Under the pieces are notes generated by a model. That model worked only from the letters and a program-made list of their open reading frames with translations, searched no databases and was not told the origin of the DNA. A stretch of 22,540 nucleotides of DNA from an uncultured Bacillota bacterium (GTDB lineage Bacteria > Bacillota > Clostridia > Christensenellales > UBA1242). Below are positions 6,686 to 12,104 of the stretch, piece by piece. Made by a program: the position numbers and the translations under genes. The stretch lies in NCBI GenBank assembly GCA_937889705.1, contig CALBYO010000063.1, forward strand, positions 1-22,540. The letters are read 5' to 3'. Each line of letters starts with the position of its first letter. Within the stretch, counting starts at the first letter, position 1.

Positions 6686-6731
6686 AAAAATTACCCGTTG
6701 ATATATTTCACCAAAACATACCAACGGGTAA
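6686..6731 (-). terminator. Attenuator terminator before the M20 gene
   Basis: On the minus strand TTACCCGTTG (6722-6731) pairs with CAACGGGTAA (6691-6700), ten perfect pairs, followed by five T (6686-6690). It ends 15 bases before the M20 start codon, downstream of that gene's own promoter, so it can only act as a regulated terminator. Its 21-nt loop contains the segment TATGTTTTGGTGA (6708-6720), complementary to 6762-6773. Confidence 0.8.
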
Positions 6732-6816
6732 GACTATATATAGAAACTTTTAATCCATTTATATGTTTTGTGACATGCCAAATTAGCGTTCACAAAACAC
6801 ATTTGCGAACACTTAA
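6732..6816 (-). promoter_or_regulatory. Alternative hairpins of the M20 attenuator
   Basis: Four segments in transcript order compete. A is GTTCGCAAA (6802-6810). B is TTTTGTGAAC (6788-6797). C is TCACAAAACATA (6762-6773). D is TATGTTTTGGTGA (6708-6720), in the terminator loop. A pairs with B (9 bp with one G-U). B pairs with C over ten perfect bases (6790-6799 with 6764-6773). C pairs with D over 12 bp with one bulged G. A:B frees C for D, which should block the terminator; B:C leaves D free so the terminator forms. Confidence 0.7.
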
Positions 6817-6852
6817 TTATTTGTGATGCCACATATTAAATGAATTAAACAT
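6817..6852 (-). CDS. Leader peptide MFNSFNMWHHK upstream of the M20 gene
   Basis: An 11-codon frame starts at an ATG preceded by a perfect AAGGAGG (6858-6864, five bases away), stronger than the site of most genes here. It ends in Met-Trp-His-His-Lys and a TAA. It opens the transcript made from the 6881-6909 promoter and lies just before the competing hairpins. With the stop codon in the A site the ribosome edge would reach about 6806 and mask segment A; stalled at Trp or either His codon it would reach only about 6818-6812 and leave A free. This is the geometry of classical amino-acid attenuation. The reading is mine and has no experimental support here. Confidence 0.72.
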   Translation of the reverse strand: MFNSFNMWHHK

Positions 6853-6880
6853 AACTTCCTCCTTATTAATTTTCATATTT

Positions 6881-6909
6881 ATTATATTCCCCCAATTTGT
6901 GTTTGTCAA
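6881..6909 (-). promoter_or_regulatory. Consensus promoter of the M20 leader transcript
   Basis: On the minus strand a perfect TTGACA (6904-6909), exactly 17 nt, and a perfect TATAAT (6881-6886). It begins ten bases after the thyX stop codon and would start RNA near 6874, so the leader peptide is the first coding frame of the message. Confidence 0.9.
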
Positions 6910-6918
6910 CACTTTATT

Positions 6919-8061
6919 TTAAATCTCCCTTTCAAGCGTTATGCCTTCTTTGAATTTGCAAGGTGTTTTACAATCGTATCCGCTTGTGCAGCGTGCTCCA
7001 TGGTTGTATTTTTCAAGCATAGCTTTGATTTCCAAATCATTCGTGTTTGTAATATATTTTTGCAAAGTATTTTTTGTTTGATTTGCAATTTCAAGTTGCG
7101 CACAGGTGCAAAGTCTTTCCTTAACTTTTAAAATAAAATTTTCTGGCGTTCCTCTTTCATAAATTTGCACAAGTTGTCCTTGTGGCGTCACATCTTCAAC
7201 TTTTAACATATCTTCAATCCACATTTCTTGTAAGTCCTTGCTTTCTAAGATTTTCGGAATGTAATATGATTTTATATTTAACTCTTTCATTTCATAATTC
7301 AAACTTCTATGTCTTTGAGCCTGCGCTAACGACGCGAACGAACCTTGATAACTTGTTGAATAAACATCGCCGAAATATTCTTCTCTCTCTTTCGAAGCAA
7401 TCAAACTAAACTGTCTACCTAACGCATATTGAACCAAATCGTCGTCAATCAAATTATTATTTTCAAGCAAACTGCAAAACTCGTCCGCAACAGGTTTTAA
7501 ATTGTAAATAAGTTCTGAATTTGTTTTGTCAAGATTTTTAAGCCATGCGTAAATGTAATTTAATTGCCTGTAAGAAACTGTATATGCCAAACTTGTTGGA
7601 GTGTAAACAGACAAAAAATATCTCGCATTTTCTTGTGCCAATTTTTCAATACGCTTTTCTGAAAAATATGGTTGATTTCCGTATTTTTTTGCAATCAAAT
7701 CTTTAATTATTTCTTGCCATTTCAAAAATAAATCTAACTGTATTCCACTACTCTGCATTTTGGTGTACCTAGCGCTTTTTTCGCTGGTTGTATACACCTT
7801 TTCATTATTCAAAAGCATTGCAAACATTTTGGGAACATCTTGTAAATATAGCGTCACATATTCATGGTCAAAAACACTGTGATGCCCATTTTGTTTTGTC
7901 ATTTCAGCGCGACTTAATTTCTTTTCGATTGGTTGACTTAAAATGCTGTCAATATCTTTTGGCATATAACAAATGCCGGCAAGTTCTCCGCTAAATTTAT
8001 TAAATGTATCTTTAAAATTTGTTAGGTTTGGCGAAGTTGCCGCCAAAATTTTCATTTCCAT
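6919..8061 (-). CDS. thyX: Long ThyX-type flavin-dependent thymidylate synthase with two ThyX-like halves
   Basis: ThyX methylates dUMP to dTMP using methylene-tetrahydrofolate, FAD and NADPH; usual proteins have about 210-250 residues, this one 380. The first half carries GHHSVFDH (59-66), then SEKSARY (93-99) where ThyX has NExSxRY, but NEK where RHR is expected. ENARYFLSVYTPTS and YRQL (about 144-167) match the C-terminal part of the same fold. The second half carries the RHR motif in QAQRHRSLNYEM (247-258) and RLCTCAQLEI (316-325), like the ThyX segment ending in AQWEIR. A cysteine-rich tail (Cys358, Cys364, Cys368) ends the protein. So the motifs are split over a tandem duplication. The start has AAGGAGAG upstream. 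Whether it is catalytic is likely but unproven. Confidence 0.75.
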   Translation of the reverse strand: MEMKILAATSPNLTNFKDTFNKFSGELAGICYMPKDIDSILSQPIEKKLSRAEMTKQNGHHSVFDHEYVTLYLQDVPKMFAMLLNNEKVYTTSEKSARYTKMQSSGIQLDLFLKWQEIIKDLIAKKYGNQPYFSEKRIEKLAQENARYFLSVYTPTSLAYTVSYRQLNYIYAWLKNLDKTNSELIYNLKPVADEFCSLLENNNLIDDDLVQYALGRQFSLIASKEREEYFGDVYSTSYQGSFASLAQAQRHRSLNYEMKELNIKSYYIPKILESKDLQEMWIEDMLKVEDVTPQGQLVQIYERGTPENFILKVKERLCTCAQLEIANQTKNTLQKYITNTNDLEIKAMLEKYNHGARCTSGYDCKTPCKFKEGITLEREI

Positions 8062-8075
8062 TTCTCTCTCCTTGC

Positions 8076-8104
8076 TTGCAATTATATAACAATGATGATA
8101 TAAT
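8076..8104 (+). promoter_or_regulatory. Promoter of the LysR-type regulator gene
   Basis: TTGCAA (8076-8081), 17 nt, then TATAAT (8099-8104) preceded by TGA. The -35 of each divergent promoter touches the -10 of the other, so polymerase cannot occupy both. Confidence 0.7.
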
Positions 8105-8109
8105 CACAA
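8081..8109 (-). promoter_or_regulatory. Promoter of thyX
   Basis: On the minus strand TTGTGA (8104-8109), 17 nt, then TATAAT (8081-8086). It overlaps the opposing lysR promoter almost fully. Confidence 0.65.
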
Positions 8110-8144
8110 TTACAAGAATTTTATTAAAGGAATAAGTTTTATTT

Positions 8145-9026
8145 ATGGCAAATTTGAATTTATACAAGTTTTTCTGCTGTGTTGCAGAAGAAAAAAATAT
8201 TTCAAAAGCAAGTGAAAAATTATTTGTATCGCAGCCTGCTGTTTCTTTTTCAATTAAAGAATTAGAAAGCGAACTTGGTCAAAAATTGTTTGTAAGAAAA
8301 AACAAAGGAGTTGAACTCACCGCTTTTGGCAAAATTCTATATGACGAAATCAGTCCAATAATTGATAAGTTCGACGAAGCAGAAAAATTGGCAACAAGAT
8401 TTAGCAAGCTTGAAGAAGGAATAATTCGTATTGGCGCGAACTCGTCCAATGTTAACCAAATTTTATTAGAATATCTTTCTGAATTTGCAAAAAAATATCC
8501 AAAAATTCAAATTGTTATGCAGCGTGGCACAAAAGAAAGTTTGATTGAAAAACTTAGCAACAATAAACTTGACATGATTTTTGTTGACAACAACGACAAA
8601 GTGGACAACTTCACAAAAATCAAACAATTCAATGTTGTTTATCAATTAATCGGCAATGACGAATATAAAAAGAAATATCCAGCGGCTGACATTGACCTTG
8701 AAAATTTTCCTGTTGATGATTTAATGTTACCAAGCATAAACAACAATTCAAGAATTACAATCAATAACTTTTTTGAAAAGGCATGCATCACCATTTCACC
8801 AAAATATGAACTTGACAACTACATTTTGTTATACGAATTTGTTAAAAAAGGTTTCGGCATGGCTTTCGTAAACATCAAGTTTTACAGCGATGCGGTTAAT
8901 TCCGGTGAAGTAAAAGTTATATTCCCAAAATTCTCAATCTGCGCAAGAGAAATTGTTTGCCTTGTTAATAAAAATGTTACTAACCCAGCAACAAATAAAC
9001 TTATTGAAATAATTAATAATCATTAA
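8145..9026 (+). CDS. LysR-type transcriptional regulator
   Basis: This 293-residue protein has the LysR winged helix-turn-helix at residues 4-62, including ISKASEKLFVSQPAVSFSI and GQKLFVRKNKGVELTAFG. An effector-binding domain of periplasmic-protein fold runs from about 90 to 290, with IRIGANSS at its start and LYEFVKKGFGMAFV in its second lobe. It should bind DNA as a tetramer and respond to a small ligand that I cannot name. Such regulators commonly control the divergent neighbour, here thyX. The ribosome site AAAGGA is about 14 nt from the ATG, further than usual, so translation may be weak. A two-way terminator follows. Confidence 0.92.
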   Translation: MANLNLYKFFCCVAEEKNISKASEKLFVSQPAVSFSIKELESELGQKLFVRKNKGVELTAFGKILYDEISPIIDKFDEAEKLATRFSKLEEGIIRIGANSSNVNQILLEYLSEFAKKYPKIQIVMQRGTKESLIEKLSNNKLDMIFVDNNDKVDNFTKIKQFNVVYQLIGNDEYKKKYPAADIDLENFPVDDLMLPSINNNSRITINNFFEKACITISPKYELDNYILLYEFVKKGFGMAFVNIKFYSDAVNSGEVKVIFPKFSICAREIVCLVNKNVTNPATNKLIEIINNH

Positions 9027-9052
9027 AAAATGAGCATATCGCTCATTTTTTT
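9025..9052. terminator. Two-way terminator between lysR and the next gene
   Basis: AAAAAATGAGC (9025-9035) pairs with GCTCATTTTTT (9041-9051) around ATATC. It overlaps the stop codons of both convergent genes. Confidence 0.88.
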
Positions 9053-9560
9053 ACATTTCCATATCATTATAACATTTCATTATAAAACTTTCTGTTTTTT
9101 GTGGTTGTTTGGTATTGAAATAAATTCCAAACCCAGTTTCATATTTATCAATTTTGGCTTTGAGTTTGTCCATGTCTTTGTCTTTCATTAATGCACCGCT
9201 GTATGTGTAATATTCAAATTCGTAAGATTGGTCATAATGCTCGTAAGCAACCAAAACGCCAGTTGAACAAACACTTGCGTTTATGTCATAAATTGTGTTT
9301 TCCATTTCGTTTAATTCATCTCTTTTGATATTAACAATTTTTTCATTTTTATTGTTGATAAAAATTATGTTAATTTCAGCGTTTTTCTTTTCAGTTATCA
9401 ACGCACCAGATGGATAAAACTTAACACTGCTCTCCTCCCCTAAATCATAATTTACTTTTGGGTCAATATACCTGATACAAACTTCTGAGTTTGTGTTAAA
9501 CAAACAATTTTGACCGCTAAAATAAAAATGATTGTTTTGTGATTGTGATAAAAAATTCAT
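9051..9560 (-). CDS. Uncharacterised 169-residue protein
   Basis: I do not recognise this protein. It has no signal peptide or membrane segment. It is rich in Asn, Tyr, Glu and Lys with alternating short hydrophobic stretches (VKFYPSGALIT, INIIFINNKNEKIVNIK, FEYYTYSGALMKDKD) that suggest a beta-sheet-rich soluble domain. The two phrases YPSGALI and TYSGALM, about 70 residues apart, may mark an internal repeat. AAGGAG sits just before the ATG. The gene has its own promoter at 9593-9621 and ends in the shared terminator, so it is transcribed alone. It is probably real given start signals and length, but it has no function that can be supported. Confidence 0.75.
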   Translation of the reverse strand: MNFLSQSQNNHFYFSGQNCLFNTNSEVCIRYIDPKVNYDLGEESSVKFYPSGALITEKKNAEINIIFINNKNEKIVNIKRDELNEMENTIYDINASVCSTGVLVAYEHYDQSYEFEYYTYSGALMKDKDMDKLKAKIDKYETGFGIYFNTKQPQKTESFIMKCYNDMEM

Positions 9561-9592
9561 ATTTAATCTCCTTTTATTTTTTCATCACAATG

Positions 9593-9621
9593 ATTATAAA
9601 ATGAAAAAGATATAATGTAAA
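9593..9621 (-). promoter_or_regulatory. Promoter of the 169-residue protein gene
   Basis: On the minus strand TTTACA (9616-9621), 17 nt, then TATAAT (9593-9598). Confidence 0.65.
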
Positions 9622-9673
9622 TAACAAAGAATTTATATTTGATATAAATTTTACTTATTGCTTAAATCAAAAT

Positions 9674-9697
9674 AAAACAGCGTTTTATTGCTGTTTT
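9674..9697. terminator. Terminator overlapping the end of the six-helix protein gene
   Basis: AAAACAGC (9674-9681) pairs with GCTGTTTT (9690-9697). The stop codon of the minus-strand gene (9685-9687) lies in the loop, so the terminator stem includes its last codons. Confidence 0.75.
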
Positions 9698-10353
9698 AAA
9701 CTTTCGATTTGCTTTTTTAATTCTTCATTTTCGCGTTTTAAATTTTCATATTCTGTTTTTGTAATTGTAATCATTTCTACACTCGTAGTGGTTGAAACAT
9801 CTTTTTTCCTTGCCGCAACAATTATTGAAGCAAGCAACAAGCCAAAGCAAATAATTGCCATAACAATTACAACTTCCAACATGCCGTTAATATCAAAAAG
9901 TGCAACTCCGCCAATTAGCACGCAAATTAAAACGCTGAACAATGACAAGCAAATGTACGTTGGAATTTGAAGCCCCAAAATTGATTTACCAAGTTTTGAA
10001 TAAATGGAAATTATTACAATAAAGGTCACACTCAAAACTGACACAATGCCTGTTATTCTATTAAAAACGCTGTAATTATATAAAAGGTTTGAGCAAAATA
10101 TAATCAAAGCAAACAGCACTGAAATTGCAAGCAGGCCAAGACCGATATATCCCAAAACTTTACGCTTTCTTATAATTGAAACTTCTGAAATGGAAATCGC
10201 TGTCGAAACACAAATCGTGCTAAATATAAGCAAAACTCTTAATGGAATACCTTCAAAAATTGGAAGTTTGAAAACTGCAAGAATTAACATCAAGCAAGCC
10301 GCCGCCAAGGCTGAAAGCGATATAATCATTAAAATCTTTTTTGTTTTATCCAT
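9685..10353 (-). CDS. Six-helix membrane protein with C-terminal coiled coil
   Basis: I do not recognise a named family. The 222-residue protein has six hydrophobic segments over residues about 7-182, grouped in pairs, with short loops and a positively charged IIRKRKVL turn. It ends in a heptad-like helix (TKTEYENLKRENEELKKQIE, residues about 197-216) that should form a cytoplasmic coiled coil and multimerise. GAGGTGA before the ATG gives a good ribosome site; a promoter with TTGATT, 16 nt and TATATA preceded by TGG lies about 30-60 nt upstream. Its neighbours give no hint of function. Confidence 0.75.
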   Translation of the reverse strand: MDKTKKILMIISLSALAAACLMLILAVFKLPIFEGIPLRVLLIFSTICVSTAISISEVSIIRKRKVLGYIGLGLLAISVLFALIIFCSNLLYNYSVFNRITGIVSVLSVTFIVIISIYSKLGKSILGLQIPTYICLSLFSVLICVLIGGVALFDINGMLEVVIVMAIICFGLLLASIIVAARKKDVSTTTSVEMITITKTEYENLKRENEELKKQIESLKQQ

Positions 10354-10468
10354 TATCTCACCTCTTTATATAAATATATATACCATTTTTATTCATATAA
10401 TCAAAATAATCTGCACTCTTTAACAACGGCAAAATTTGTCACATAAGATGTAAAAAGGAGGCAGAAAA

Positions 10469-11236
10469 ATGAAAATTACAAATCAATCTACTTTAACGTC
10501 TAAAATTACTTTGCCAGACACAACTGAGCAAGAAGTAACAACATTAAGTAGCGAGTCAAACACAGAATATATGACTCAAAGTTTTTTAAAAGAAAAGTCA
10601 ACAGCAAAAAATTTTGCAAGTCCTGGCGATGAAATTGAACAAACTATCACTTTAACTAATAACAGTGATTACGAAATAACAGATATTCAGATCCAAGACG
10701 ATTTAAGTGCTGGCGCAAATTTTAAAACTGGAAGTTTAACAGTTGATGGAGAATCAAAACCAGATGAAGACCCACTTGCAGGATTTTCACTAGGCAAAAA
10801 CTTATCAAAAAACGGCGGATCAAGTGTTATCAAATATACAATCAAAATTGACGACAACACACCTGAACAAAAAATTACAAACACCGCAGAAGTCACCTAC
10901 ACTGTCAACGAAAGAATTGACTTACAAGAAAGCACAAACACTGTTGAGATTAGTTTAAGCAATAACAAAATTGTTGTTACAAAAACATCAGATAAATCAG
11001 CAGTTATTTCGGGAGATAAATTAACTTATACCATCAGCATCAAAAATGAAGGCAACATGGAAAACAAAGAATTGAATTTGAAAGACCCTCTTCCATCTAG
11101 CGTTACATTCGTTGAAAACAGCGTTAAGGTTAATGATGTTGTAACACAAGATGCCAACCCAATAAATGGTTTTGCTCTTCCAGAATTACCAGTTGGTGGC
11201 GAAATTAAAGTGTCATTTGAGGTTACAGTAAATTAA
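10469..11236 (+). CDS. DUF11-repeat protein lacking a signal peptide
   Basis: This 255-residue protein has two DUF11-type beta-sandwich repeats, about residues 48-162 and 169-255. Each has the signature of a free-standing repeat: PGDEIEQTITLTNNSDYEIT in the first, SGDKLTYTISIKNEGNMENK in the second. Both continue to a D-x-L/P segment (DDLSAGANFKTGS, KDPLPSSVTFVENS) and to G(F/Y)-rich loops near DPLAGF and NPINGF. DUF11 repeats are normally on exported surface proteins, but the N-terminus (MKITNQSTLTSKITLPDTTE) is polar with no signal peptide and no sorting motif. Similar short signal-less DUF11 proteins that begin with an ITNQ-like stretch occur in Clostridia, to my memory. A GGAGG ribosome site precedes the ATG. 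Its place in the cell is open. Confidence 0.8.
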   Translation: MKITNQSTLTSKITLPDTTEQEVTTLSSESNTEYMTQSFLKEKSTAKNFASPGDEIEQTITLTNNSDYEITDIQIQDDLSAGANFKTGSLTVDGESKPDEDPLAGFSLGKNLSKNGGSSVIKYTIKIDDNTPEQKITNTAEVTYTVNERIDLQESTNTVEISLSNNKIVVTKTSDKSAVISGDKLTYTISIKNEGNMENKELNLKDPLPSSVTFVENSVKVNDVVTQDANPINGFALPELPVGGEIKVSFEVTVN

Positions 11237-11237
11237 A

Positions 11238-11450
11238 ATGTCAAGGCTAATCAAAACCCAAGCATATATCTTTTCAAATATAAATCCCGAAATGCATTAT
11301 TATAGTAATAAGCACTACTTGCAATTTTTAGAAAATGAAAATATTGAAGTCATGTTTAATACAACCAATAACTGCAATCCAAAACATTGCAAGTTAAATA
11401 ACAATAAAAACATTTTACAAACAATGCTTTTATGTATTTTGTGCAGATAA
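11238..11450 (+). CDS. Doubtful small ORF after the DUF11 gene
   Basis: A 70-codon frame begins one base after the DUF11 stop codon, so it could be translated by coupling, but it has no ribosome site of its own. The product has a Cys/His group (NNCNPKHC, about residues 45-52) and a hydrophobic end with two further Cys. I recognise no family. It may be chance in AT-rich DNA. Confidence 0.3.
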   Translation: MSRLIKTQAYIFSNINPEMHYYSNKHYLQFLENENIEVMFNTTNNCNPKHCKLNNNKNILQTMLLCILCR

Positions 11451-11460
11451 ATAAAAATTG

Positions 11461-11489
11461 TTGTTATTTAAAAATTTTGCTGATATAAT
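11461..11489 (+). promoter_or_regulatory. Promoter placing transcription start at the ATG (leaderless)
   Basis: TTGTTA (11461-11466), exactly 17 nt, then TATAAT (11484-11489) preceded by TGA. The start codon of the next gene is at 11496, six bases after the -10, where transcription itself should begin. Confidence 0.7.
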
Positions 11490-11495
11490 AATAAT

Positions 11496-12020
11496 ATGAT
11501 TAAGAAAAAAACAACCACATTATTTATATTTTCATTATTATTCACAATATTTTTACCAGCAGGCATTGTGCTTACTATCTTATACGCTAAAATGTCGGGT
11601 GGTTTGCAAATAGTTTTGTTTGTGCTCGGAATAATCATGATTATTCTCGGATTTTATGGCTCACCAATGCTTTGGATAAATTTTGCAAATATGAAATATT
11701 TTAAATCACTTGTGGAACAAATTAAAATAGACAATGTTCAAGATATAAATCAACTTGCTCAAAATAATGACAAAAAACTGGAAGTGATGTTGAAAGACAT
11801 TCAAACTTTGCTTTCAAAACGCTATTTAACAGGCTACGAAATCATGGAAAATAAATTCATTGTTCCAAAGTCGAATAAAACACTTTCAAAAAATGATGTT
11901 TGGGAACAAACCGGCGATGTCTATGTTGGATATTGTAAAAGTTGCGGCGCTAGGGTCGAAATGATTGGCAACAACAAAACATTCTGTCCTTATTGCGGAC
12001 GAAGAATAACAAAAGATTAA
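11496..12020 (+). CDS. Two-helix membrane protein with C-terminal zinc ribbon
   Basis: This 174-residue protein has two membrane segments (about residues 8-30 and 37-55), a charged helical linker, and a zinc ribbon with Cys147, Cys150, Cys164 and Cys167 (YCKSCGA and FCPYCGRR). The ribbon should face the cytoplasm. Such proteins are common in Clostridia and usually unassigned; the function is unknown. No Shine-Dalgarno sequence precedes the ATG, and the -10 is only six bases away, so the message appears leaderless. There is no later plausible start before the first membrane helix. A terminator follows immediately. Confidence 0.8.
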   Translation: MIKKKTTTLFIFSLLFTIFLPAGIVLTILYAKMSGGLQIVLFVLGIIMIILGFYGSPMLWINFANMKYFKSLVEQIKIDNVQDINQLAQNNDKKLEVMLKDIQTLLSKRYLTGYEIMENKFIVPKSNKTLSKNDVWEQTGDVYVGYCKSCGARVEMIGNNKTFCPYCGRRITKD

Positions 12021-12021
12021 T

Positions 12022-12048
12022 AAACTCAGTTTAAATACTGAGTTTTTT
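12022..12048 (+). terminator. Terminator after the zinc-ribbon membrane protein gene
   Basis: AAACTCAGT (12022-12030) pairs with ACTGAGTTT (12037-12045) around a 6-nt loop, followed by a T run. Confidence 0.85.
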
Positions 12049-12060
12049 ATTTCAAAAATT

Positions 12061-12087
12061 TTGAATTTTTTTCTTATGTGATATACT
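12061..12087 (+). promoter_or_regulatory. Promoter of phosphoketolase
   Basis: TATACT (12082-12087) is preceded by TGA, an extended -10; the best -35 is TTGAAT (12061-12066) at a short 15-nt spacing, so the extended -10 probably carries recognition. Confidence 0.55.
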
Positions 12088-12104
12088 AACAAAAAGGAGT
12101 TCTA

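Noticed and set aside
6671..6724. Upstream extension of the M20 protein to an ATG at 6724
   Set aside because: The extension would lie inside the attenuator terminator hairpin; the ATG at 6670 has a good AGGAGT site.
7182..7409. Plus-strand frames inside thyX and other long genes (also 508-786, 6162-6410, 12385-12642, 13750-14004, 18329-18631, 21712-22029)
   Set aside because: They lie wholly opposite well-supported genes, lack ribosome sites and show no recognisable domains.
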